A DNA stretch of 64,000 nucleotides from Begonia masoniana (lineage: Eukaryota > Streptophyta > Magnoliopsida > Cucurbitales > Begoniaceae). This document shows, one piece after another, positions 1 through 9,912 of the stretch (its first letter is position 1; each line of letters starts with the position of its first letter). The position numbers were made by a program, and so were the translations under genes. The notes below the pieces were generated by a model. That model searched no databases. It was not told where the DNA came from and saw only the letters and a list, made by a program, of their open reading frames with translations. The stretch spans positions 34,221,730 to 34,285,729 of the forward strand of contig CM039512.1 in NCBI GenBank assembly GCA_022432975.1, in the 5' to 3' direction.

Positions 1-2125
1 TTTCTTTCTTCCTTCCTCACCCTGTACTTCTCATTCACAACACTCTTCTCCTTTCTCACTCATTCTTCACACAATCCTTACATACATCTCACAAAATACA
101 CTCCCCACATGAACTTTATCCAAACACTCAAAACCTACACAATTCTCTTTTAAACATAATCAAACTTTGTAAAAACTGACTGCATGGACCGCTCTAAATC
201 CGTGCGTATCCATACAGTCATAAATCACCTAAAATCATCAAATAAAACCCAATCAAATCCTCAAAACAAACATCGAACATAAACATGAAATTTCCTTAAA
301 ACATCACCAAAGACATACATTATCAAATTATTCAAAACGACACAACTTCTAACCTACATTCACTATACAATTCCCAAAATATCAAACTTCCCCACATAAC
401 CTAAAATCTCTCACATTTTTAACATCAAAACAAGCTTACATTGATTACCCAAAATATCTTGGAGCACATCCACCGTCACCGAACCTTGCCAAAACACACC
501 CCGTCGCCACGAGCACCATTCGTCGACCACCTATTCCTTGCCATCGAGAGAACTCTCCCCTTCACACCTGTCACCTACATCATACAACATAAACGTTAAG
601 TCTAATGCTTAGTAAGGGAATGTGCTATACATGACATATGTATGAATGCATGATTCTTTTCATAAAACATGTTCATTTACTTATTCTTATTCTTTTTCTT
701 TTCTTTTTCTTTTGGTTGACATGGATTAAGGTGGGGATGTGCCAGGGAGTAGGCCAAGTGCGTGTACATAGTCCTTTCGGCCGTATTCATAGTCTATCGC
801 GTGGAAGTGACATTGGTTTTGTTGTTCTGGCCATACTGTCCCAACCCACACTTAATCATTACCTTTCTTTTACATACATCATACGTGGAACGTTTCATAT
901 GACATTTGAGAAAACATGATGCATGAGGAATTCTACGTACAACATATCATCAAAACATATCATCAAGCAATTCACAACGTACATGGACATACACTATTCT
1001 TAACAAACTTCACAAACAACTAATAACTAATATCCTAGGCTACCCGACTCAGTAAACCCCACAATCAGAAAATCATCATCAAAATACAAAAGCCTAACGT
1101 TGACACGATATAGGGCCTTAAGGGTCGGAAACCTAGCACCCACTTACCTGGCGTTCGTAGCAAGCCGTGCACCGTCCGTAAAGTTGTCCCCACCTAAAGC
1201 ATTTCACAAATACAGGCATTAAAATCAATCTTAAATAAACGAATTCCAAACTTAAACTAAGCTTCTAGCTAGGACAATTTCTCCTAAAATTTCTCTTTTC
1301 TTCATTTAGGCATTTCATTGAGCACGTGGTGCTCACAACATTCTTAAGCCTACAACAATGGTGTTCATACCCTTCAATCTCCAAAATTGACCAAAATCCA
1401 TCGATAACCAAAATCTCACATAACTATTATCAATGGTCGTAAATACATCATCAAAGGGTACTAATTTAAACATCCTAACGATTTCTAACCAAAACGTAAA
1501 TTTACTCAAACCCTAAATCAATAAAACCTAACGAATAACAGCCCCAATCGACAACTAAACCACAATATACTAGAGTCTTACCTAAAGGGTTGAATCGTCG
1601 AAGAAAATGGAAGAGAACTCGCCGAAAAAGGATGAACCGCCGGCGTTGAAGAGAAATGGCGAGGGAGGAAGGATCGCACAAGGGAGAAAGCTCACTGGAG
1701 GGGGAAGTGGAAATCGTGAGGGAGGGGGAGGGTTTTTGTTGTTTTAATTGAATTACACTTCACAATTTACTCTTTTGCCTCTCCACCTATTTGTCTAATA
1801 AATCCGTTATTTTGCCTATCAATTTGGTTTCTCCGACATTCTCTTATTCCTCCTAATATTCTAACTTATTTCTAGGGTTCTAACGAAACTCTCCGTTCAC
1901 AAAACGGACTTAATTTACTATTTTTACAAGTTAAAACACTATAGGGCTAAAAACGGAACATAGAATTATGCTATCACTTTGAATTTCTAAAATTTATTTA
2001 TTCTTCTAAAGATCTCCATAAACTTCTAGGGTTCTAATAAAACTTCCCATTCGAGAAAAGACTTTAATTTACTATTTTACGAAAATAGCCCTAAGAGCGG
2101 AAACCCGTAAATTTCGGGCGTTACA
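1..2125 (-). mobile_element. Long LTR, minus sense, cut by the window start
   Basis: Read on the minus strand, this LTR begins at 2125 with TGTAACGCCCG, the same type of start (TGTAAC.CCCG) as the other long LTRs here. Its 3' end lies before position 1. It carries the shared long-LTR layout: a GA-rich leader near 1600-1740, a splice-donor-like TTTAG/GTAAG near 1583, and a 46-nt block at 1148-1193 bounded by AG and GTAAG. The short open frame near 638-919 is low-complexity and not a gene. The LTR abuts another LTR directly at 2126, so it appears to have inserted into it. Whether it is a solo LTR or part of an element cannot be seen. Confidence 0.7.
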
Positions 2126-2365
2126 GACATCATCCGATAGAAGACATCATCCGATGGAAAACATCATCCGATGAAAGACATCATCCGATGCCGATTGACA
2201 CATGCATATCACGTGACTCATTAAACCCATATCACTTGACTCATTAAACCTCATTCCGATAGAAGACATCATCCGATAGAAGACATCATCCGATGGAAAA
2301 CATCATCCGATGAAAGACATCATCCGATGGAAGACATCATCCGATGAAAGACATCATCCGATAGA
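2126..2365 (-). repeat. GACATCATCCGAT repeat cluster in LTR
   Basis: About ten imperfect copies of GACATCATCCGATRGAA lie in two groups separated by 60 bp. The reverse complement (CATCGGATGATG) is the core of the 61-bp units at 36685-38400 and 45320-45600, so this is the same family-specific LTR repeat. Confidence 0.75.
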
Positions 2366-3966
2366 CGGGAAACTTTCAGACTTTCACAAACTTCAACATG
2401 ACTGAATAAGCTAATACACCGTTGGACCATAACCTGATCTAGAATACGTGTAGCGAGAGACTCTAATAAAACATATCATTCTATCATTTCACGATCATTC
2501 TCAAACTCAGAAGTAAATCAATCAGGTTCCCGTATCCATTGTTTTAAGAAAGCATCCTACATAGACCTCAGTATTCATAACCTTACTAACATGATAAAGG
2601 TAGTAACCAGGAGTTTAAATCGCCTTCCCAGCCACCAATCTGTCTCCCTGAACACCTTCCAGCAACCAGCCTTAATCATCCTCATTAGACTTGAAATCCT
2701 CACCTGATAGTTCTTCACCTACATCATAAGGTTAAAACTATAAACCTAATGCTTAGTAAGGAGTGCAATGCTAACATGTATGCATGAAGGCACAAATTAA
2801 AGAAACACATGTTCATGATCTTTTCGTGTTCTTGTTCTTGTTCTTGTTCATCGTTTTCATCATATGGATTAAGGGAGGATTTGTGCCGAAAAGGGGGTTG
2901 ATAGTGAGAGTGTACATAGTCCCTTGGGGGTCATATTCATGGTCCTCATTTTGGACAGTGACATACGCCAAACCGCCCTCAACCCTCTCTTAATCCTTGT
3001 TGCATAAGTTTCATATTCATATCTTGTTCATGGGAGAAATCATGCACTTAAAACATTTTCATATGCTTGAGAAAACATTCATGATGCATGAGCATGAGTA
3101 ATCTTAGTTCATCAGACTACTGAACAAGTCATTCATTCATCAGAGGATCATAACATCAACTCGAGTACCATAACTAAACAGACAATAGCACATAAAATCT
3201 TTAAACCACATAGACAACTTCTACCTAGTACCCTTGTGATGTAGGGCCTTATTGGCCGGGAATCTTACTCATTAACTTACCTGGTTTCCTTAGCAACTTG
3301 AGCACTTCTCTTCAAACTTCTTCACCTAGAAACATTTCACATTACAGTGTTAAATCAAAATCCTAACTAAAAGTCATCCTAGTATCTAAATATTTCTAAA
3401 TCTTCCTAGTCGAGCGCCTAGTGTGTACAGATTAAACTTCCAGAACCTAAATAACCGGATTAAGTCTAATAACTACAAGGTCTGTTATCATAATGTCCAG
3501 AATGAAATCGAAAATGCCATTACTAAACACAGATCATGATTGTCACTACCATTACTCTGTTGGTGAAGAATCTGAAACTTCAAGTTCTAGCTGAAGACAG
3601 AGCTCTAAGTAACTACCCAGTAACTACATTGTCTAAATCTTACCTAGTGCGTGGATTGTCGAAGTGGAGGGTGAAGAACTGGTCGCCGACGAAGGAATAG
3701 CTGGCAGAGAGGGAGCTCTGGAAGGAAGAGAATCGTCGAGAGAGGAAATTTCGGCTACAGTGAGGTTTTAATGAGGTTTAAGAATTCCCATAACCTATTT
3801 ATACCAATTAAAGTCCACCCTAATTACAAACTTGCCACCCAACCTAGTTTCACTCAACTTGTAATAAATAAGTCTTGGCATTAAATTTAAAATCATAAAG
3901 GTCAAAAGAAGGATGACAATTAAAATGGTTAAGAAAATCACCTGGCCGAAATTGTCGGGTGTTACA
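2126..3966 (-). mobile_element. Tekay-A-like LTR fragment, minus sense
   Basis: The minus-strand start at 3966 (TGTAACACCCGACAA) matches the 3' LTR of the Tekay element at 43522. The sense order is a TATA-like and GA-rich leader (about 3790-3660), a donor CTAG/GTAAG near 3648, the mini-exon block 3281-3325, and a GATGTAGGTGA acceptor-like site near 2720. It then runs into an ATCATCCGAT repeat cluster at 2126-2365 and stops where the neighbouring LTR begins. The 3' terminus is therefore missing or lies left of the window. Open frames crossing 3966 join LTR to flanking DNA and are not genes. Confidence 0.75.
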
Positions 3967-5415
3967 CTCACAGCCACAATTACTGGCCCCACAGTCAGTT
4001 TCACGGGCCTCAGAGCCACATCCACGTACTCCACAGGCACCTCCAAGGGCCTCACAGCCACTGCCCAGCTCCTCAGCTCCCAGCTCGTCACAGCCAGCTT
4101 CATCGACCTCACAATCGAAGGACTTTCACAGTCAACATTGTCGAGAGCAATATCAGCTGGATATAGTACACCGAAAGGTGTCGTTGACGAAGATGGTGGA
4201 CTTTACAGGTTGAGTCAATTATTCTTACAAATTGTTTCTACAATATTTCGTTGAACTAGTCTCATTCATTTGTTATTAAAAATTTTCAGGATGGGAGTCC
4301 TTAGAGATAAAAGAAATGTTTGACAGAATCGGACTTCAAAGACTCTACACTATTTGGGGAGTCAGCTGTGAAAAAATGGTTCGCCTATTCTATGCGAACA
4401 TGAGATTTTCTGCGAGGTCGGGAGTTATAAAGACCTACATAATGGGTGAAGAGTATGAAGTGACGGCACAGGTTGTGAATCAGGTGCTTGGCTTTCACGC
4501 AGAAGAGGCAAAAAAGTACTACCATGCCTAGAAAAAATGTCCCGTGCTCGCCACAAGCGGAGGGAACAACGTTCATTAGACAAATTCATTGGAACGCTGA
4601 TATTGTGGATTTCATGAAGCCAGGAGCGAAAGATATGAATGTGAAAGCTCGCGTCATCCACAACCTTCTAGCACACACCCTTCTACCGCGCGTTGGACAT
4701 AAAGATCATGTTAGCTACATGTGTCTCTATGTCATGGAGAAATTGTATAGCGGTAACTTCTTCGATGCTGGCTATGTGATTCTGAGTCACATGAGTGAGA
4801 TCTCACGCACACAGACAAGAACCTTGCGTACACTGTCTTGATTCAGAAGATTATTTAGCATTTTCAGATTCAGTTACCGCGAGGGGCACAGACTATACCA
4901 CAGCGGCCCGCGGATGCATTTGGCAGACTACATTTGGTGAAGATGGGGCTGCATGAGGTCGACGGAAGGTGGACGGAGGGGAACGATGATCGGCCCCCTC
5001 CTGTGCTGTAACACCCTCGTCGAGGGCAACTCCCCTTCAGATCGTGCCTCCCACGGATATGGCTTCTATTAGGACGCTGATAGAGTCTGTTCGAGCGGAG
5101 GTGCAGACTGTTCAAACAGAGGTGGTGTTTGTTCGAACGGAGGTGCAGACTGTTCGATCAGAGGCGGCGTCTGGTCGAGCAGACATTATAGAGTACCTCA
5201 GAGATATGATGGAGTACCAGAGAGAGACTAGACAGAACTTCCAGGATTGGATGGGGGTCCATGCCTTTGATCCCGACGATCTTGCGCGAGACGATGGTGA
5301 CGATGATGAGGTAATCCTGACTGGGGGTGGAGATGACGAAGGTGTGCTACCGGGGGCTGGAGATGACAAGGGTGTGCTGCCGGGGGCTGAAGATGACGAC
5401 GCTGCCCAAGCTTAG
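3967..5415 (+). pseudogene. Plant transposon / envelope-like protein pseudogene
   Basis: The 5' end is replaced by the LTR ending at 3966. Exon 1 (to 4208) encodes a Pro/Ser/Gln-rich stretch. An intron at 4209-4289 (ACAG/GTTGAG to TTTTCAG/GATGG) joins it in frame to an exon with LVRLFYANM-like sequence (VRLFYANMRFSA near 4380). A frameshift between about 4500 and 4560 moves to the frame containing RVIHNLLAHTLLPRVGHKDH (near 4650). A stop at 4839 and further shifts follow, then an acidic coiled-coil-like tail (5044-5415) with repeated VRTEVQTV. This resembles the 'putative plant transposon protein' family (Transposase_32), which also covers envelope-like ORFs of plant retroelements. The role is unproven. 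A diverged copy lies at 55142-56012. Confidence 0.6.
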
Positions 5416-5654
5416 GTATATTTGAACCTATTTTTCTCATTATTAATTACATTTCAACTCATTACAATCTAACTTTCATTAATTTGATGTACATTAGTTA
5501 TATTTATTTTTGTTGGATGCAATTGATGTTTGAGGCAAAATACTGGAACTGTTTGGATATTCAAATATGCAGGATGATACTAGCTGTGGGGGAGACTAAA
5601 AACAAAGGAAACTCTGCCCAAATTTCTAATTTTTTTCTCACTTTAATTATAAAA

Positions 5655-5714
5655 GGGACATTACCAATTCTAACTACAAACTATGAGTATTCTTCGATTC
5701 CAACCATAGCCAAA
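5655..5714 (+). repeat. MULE left terminal inverted repeat
   Basis: It starts GGGACATTACC and includes ACTACAAACTATG and TTCGATTCCAACCA. About 43 of 60 positions match the reverse complement of 9853-9912, including the block CGATTCCAACCA. Confidence 0.7.
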
Positions 5715-5941
5715 AGCGTCCGTTTGGTTAATCGACTATAAGCGTAAAACCGTCTATAGACGAACTTTTTCTACTTTTAAACATTCCAACTTCTGCCACA
5801 CGTCTTCTCTACCCCTGCCCCTGCCCTTGCCCCGTTTCTTCTATTAGACCTAGACCCCATTTACTGCGATTTTCCCTCTTCTTTCACTCTACATTTCTCC
5901 TTCCTGCAACCGCTTCTCCTGTGTAGTGTAGCAGTCATACA

Positions 5942-6434
5942 ATGCCTTGACGTGGAAGTGGTAGTCGTGGAGGCGGTCGCCGAGGACGCCATCTTCTGCG
6001 ATGAATCAGTCGGCCGATTATCGAATTAGGAGAGTAAGTGAGTCTATAATATCGGTCGATAGTCATGGTGTTTCTTCTGTCGTAAGTGGAAGCAGCGTTG
6101 AAAAAACTTCAGGCAGTAGTGGTGGGAGTGATGTGAAACGACCTTCTCAATCTGTTGTCGTTACTGCTTCTAAGGAATCTCCCACTTGGGCCTGCCTTGA
6201 GATCTGAGCCTTCTTCTTCACGTCTGCAAATGTCCACTGATCCTGCTAAAATGAATCTGCTTATTAGAAAAGTTGAAAAGGCTACATTGCAGCCGCATCC
6301 ACCACCTCCGGTTTCTTCAAAGGCTCTGAGCCTTCAAAGAAGATCGGGATATGGTACCGTGGGCAAAAAGATAGTTGTCCGAGTGAATCATTTTCTTGTG
6401 GAAGTTTCGGACAAAGATATCCATCATTACGATG
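5942..6434 (+). pseudogene. AGO: Captured 5' fragment of an ARGONAUTE gene
   Basis: ARGONAUTE proteins bind small RNAs and silence targets. Only the N-terminus is present. ATG at 5942 is followed two codons later by TGA, then by an Arg/Gly-rich stretch (RGSGSRGGGRRGR), as in plant AGO N-termini. After a frameshift comes a Ser-rich linker (6001-6180). After another shift come VSSKALSL and GTVGKKIVVRVNHFLVEVSD (near 6350-6415), followed by KDIHHYDV, the start of the ArgoN domain. GTVGKK points to the AGO1/5/10 clade, most like AGO5. Homology stops at GAT/GTACAT, a plausible exon end with a donor, so some intron appears to be included and the capture was from genomic DNA. PAZ and PIWI are absent. 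It lies inside the MULE, in the opposite orientation to the transposase. Confidence 0.75.
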
Positions 6435-6685
6435 TACATCTTAATCTTTTCTGTTAGATTTTTTTTTCCAAATTTGACAAAGAAACGAGATAGAAATAAT
6501 TTTAAATTTTGTTACTCATACTGGTTTGATAACTTCAACATAGGAACGCTTATAGTAGATTAACCGGACAGACGGTATAATTTCCCATTATAAAATACAA
6601 TTTGCTATTCAAACTATAAGATACATCAAATATGCATAAAATAAAGAGGATCCGCTCTCCACCATCTGTATGTCATTGTCTTCCA

Positions 6686-9000
6686 TCATTCTCTCTCATG
6701 GCCGCTTTCCTCATTGCTTGTAGTAGATTCCTGCACGTATTGAGAGTTATATTAGAACATAATAGCGAAATTTTGTTTATGAGAATAATAGTAAAAATGT
6801 ACCTGCGTCCAGCCAGCAGTTCGGAAACCCATAAATGTGTCACGCGAAGCAGAAGCACGTGAAGTGGATCCCCTCTCAGAACATGTGCGACTGTTATGCC
6901 CTTGATGTCCACATTTACGACACGTCATCATAGACTTCTTCTTAGAAGTCAGAACACACGGACCACGAGAAGTGGTAGAAGGCTCATCGAGATCGTGAAT
7001 TCTTTTCTTCTTTGGCCTACTAGGTTGAGGCCTTCTCTGACCCGAAATGATTGGGGTCCTATTCTCTAGTTCTGGCCACATTTATTGCCCATTAATAGGA
7101 CGAATGAAGTGCGAATACATCTCCAGATATGTGTCCCGATGATAATATATATGAACATAATTTTCCATCGGCTTTCTCATCAAATTAATGCATGCAACAG
7201 CGTGAACACAAGGGATTCCAGAAATCTCCCACCCCCGACATGCACACTTGTCTTCATTAAGGTCAACGACATATTGTTCGTTGCCGTTGCTAACCTGAAA
7301 CACTGCATAAACAAATTTAGTATGAACAATTAGAACAAACTAAGAAGAACATATCAGTATGAACAAACCTAAAACAGTGCATTTCCCGCTAACTCAGCAC
7401 TCCAATCGTAAGCTGACCCTTTCAACCTCTCTAGCTTATTCCTAATCTTAGGACACAGAACATCTTCTACCTTGAGCATCTCATCGTGTTTTTTGACAAT
7501 GCGTGTCATCATGGTCTTTCGAATCATCTCGAACATCATCAAAATCGGCATGTTCCGGGCCGGCAAAAGAATTGAATTGAAAGACTCACATAAATTATTC
7601 AAGCCCAAGTCACATTTGGGAATTGTCGAAAATGCATGACTGGCCCAAAATCTAGGTGGTGTTCGTCAAAGCCATGCATGAGCATCTTTATTGAGCTCAT
7701 AGACTTTCCTCATTGCTATCTCAAAATATTCCCTTGTGGTTGCCCTTGCTGCATTCCACATCACATCTTTATATTCTAGGCCCCAAAATTGTTCTTTGTA
7801 GTTTGCATACATATGCCTTTGGCAGAAACGATGTTCGGCTAAACTAAATATCTCGTCCACAGCATTCAACAATCCCTGCAATTTTAAAGAAAAATAGGCT
7901 CAGATTAAAACAATAACTTCTACCGATCCAAATAATAAGAGTAATAACAATATATACCTTATGTTGATCCGACACAAATGTCCATCCTCGGCCTTCGTCA
8001 ATGCCTAAGTTGTTTCGCAATAGCTCCAAAAACCACTTCTACGAGACTTGGGATTCTGATTCCACGTTGAAAATAGCAATGGGATATATACCATTGTTGC
8101 CATCAATACTCACGGCCGTGAGTAATTGGCTGGGGCAGGCTCCCTTCAGATGACATCCATCTAAACAAATAAGAGGTCTGCCCATATCCAACAAACCTGC
8201 TTTGCAAGCAGCCATATGTACATTCTTTTAAATATCATCTTTTCCTTTCTATCCTTAACGACCAGGTCACCATCTATTACCAGTGTGCTACCTGGATTTG
8301 ATCTTAATATTTCAGCTCCATAAGAACGAAGTATCTTTAGTTGTTCTTCGTTCCTCCCGTAATTAACTTCTTTTGCTTGGGTTCTTCCTCTTCTCACAAG
8401 GCTTGGCTTAATGTTAACTTTGTGTTCCCTCCTCACTGTCTCGATAATATCATAAATGGGCCAGTCAGGTTGACTTTTGAACCTATCTGAATAAGTTGTT
8501 GCCAACCACTTTGCTGTAGCGTGTCGATTATCCAATACCCTTACGAAATTGTGATCATTACAGTATGACTTTATTTGGAAGGTGGCCTCATTTTGCATGG
8601 CCGACGCATGCAAATACCATTGACAATCTACTTCTTCACATTTTGCCGTCAATCTGTTCCTCCCACTTTTAACAATCTTGATATCATATCCTTTTTTCAA
8701 AGAATAGTCTCGTATTTCATTTCTAATGGCCTGCAAAGATATATATTGTCTACTCAAAGCAAAATCACCAGAATCTGCAGCCTTTGTTTGTCTGCTTTGC
8801 ACCTCGTCATCCTCAGAATTGAATGGTGTTCGTAGCTTATCGTCTAAAGTTTTTGAAATTGAACACACTTGTATTTCTCCATCACCCTCTAAGTGATCAA
8901 ATACTTGAATATCACCGTATATGGGAGCGTCCTCCTCCATATACCAGTCTATGTTCGTAGGCTCATTTACATCATCCAATCTCTCAGCCATTTGCGACAA
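6686..9000 (-). pseudogene. MULE transposase, intron-containing pseudogene
   Basis: The start is ATG at 9000 (MSQMAERLDDVNEPT). The order is a MuDR-type N-terminal domain (about 8760-8550), a linker with LRSNPGSTLVI (about 8300), and the DDE region with ICLDGCHLKG near 8160, reached only after a frameshift near 8200. Then follow FVSDQHK at 7960, RFCQRHMYANYKEQF, a SWIM zinc finger (CACRGWEISGIPCVHAVAC, about 7240) and a CCHC knuckle (CRKCGHQGHNSRTC, about 6920). Three introns fit GT-AG and phase: 7876-7957, 7295-7368 and 6731-6802; the last exon ends at TGA 6686-6688. Damage: frameshift near 8200, TAG at 8039-8041 (Trp expected), TGA at 7666-7668, and TAG at 7369-7371 where CAG would sit at the exon end. 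The protein would be about 650-700 residues if intact. Confidence 0.85.
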
Positions 9001-9152
9001 TTATCTGTAAAAAAATCAAAATGTTATTCAAGTTAAACAATATCCTATGAATTGAATACAAAATAGTTTTGACAATAATATAATTTCATATACACCCAAT
9101 AAACGAACATAAAAATTGAAAAAGAAAAAAAAAACAAATTCAGTATATTTGG

Positions 9153-9800
9153 TTTCGGCCGGTCGGACGGACTCCTTTTTACGCGTCCGTCCGGGTCGCA
9201 TTAAATGAAGAGACCTGGATGGACTTCTTGTTACGCGTCCGTCCGGGTCGCATTACATGAAGATACTCGGACGGACTCCTTTTTACGCGTCCGTTTGGGT
9301 ATCATTAAATGAAGACCCGGACGGACGCCATATGTTCCCGCCCGTCCGATTGCCACATTTTTCCCATTATCAAATTAGGGCTCGGATTCTAACGTTATTT
9401 ATGTTAAAACTTTAAGAAAATGAATCAGAATTGATAAAGAAATTACCACAAATGCTTTTTTTTCGTAAATCTACGAAAAATTTGAAAGCTTCGAGTGAAA
9501 AATATAATTTCGTCGCCTTCTGTCGATGTTTTTGTTGTCGGTGAAAAATCCAACTTTCCCTTTTTCGCTGGTTTTCAGACGCTTTTTGCGGGCGGACGGA
9601 AAAATATACTGTCCGTTCGGGAAAGTTTTAAGTTAACCAGGACGGACGGTGATTTACAGCGTCCGAACGGGCTACGTGGCGACTACGTGACAGATTTTGA
9701 TTGAGCGACAAACTGGGGATGGACGCTAATATTTTTCGTCCGTCTGGGTTTGGGCCAAATTATGTCTAGACGGACTCAATCCACGTCCGTCCGTCCGGCG
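9153..9800. repeat. GGACGGAC hairpin modules in the MULE right arm
   Basis: Eight modules have the form (C/A)GGACGGAC, loop, GTCCGTCCG. They start near 9165, 9218, 9268, 9313, 9592, 9644, 9717 and 9769. The first three share the loop TCCTTTTTACGC and a GTCGCATTAAATGAAG tail at a 51-53 bp period. The later ones keep the arms but have unrelated loops. Arms are partly degenerate in single modules. No coding function. Confidence 0.7.
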
Positions 9801-9852
9801 TGGTTATATTTGGCAGATTTTCAATACGTGATGGTTTGATTTGTTAAAAAAT

Positions 9853-9912
9853 TTTGTTTGTGGTTGGAATCGGAAAACACACGTAGTTTGTGGCCATTTT
9901 TTGTAATTTCCC
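9853..9912 (-). repeat. MULE right terminal inverted repeat
   Basis: On the minus strand it reads GGGAAATTACAAAAAATGGC, then ACAAACTACGTG and CCGATTCCAACCAC, pairing with the left repeat at 5655-5714. Confidence 0.7.

Larger units (their letters stand above)
5655..9912. mobile_element. Mutator-like transposon (MULE) carrying a captured ARGONAUTE fragment
   Basis: A cut-and-paste DNA transposon bounded by roughly 60-bp terminal inverted repeats (5655-5714 and 9853-9912, about 70% identical by eye). A Mutator transposase is encoded on the minus strand (6686-9000) and an ARGONAUTE 5' fragment on the plus strand (5942-6434). The right arm holds eight GGACGGAC hairpin modules. No convincing 9-bp target duplication is left: the flanks are attataaaa and taaatttac. 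This suggests an old or damaged insertion, and the transposase is non-functional. Confidence 0.75.

Noticed and set aside
3913..4254. 113-residue plus-strand open frame
   Set aside because: It spans the LTR border at 3966; the in-frame splice at 4208/4290 supports the other frame.
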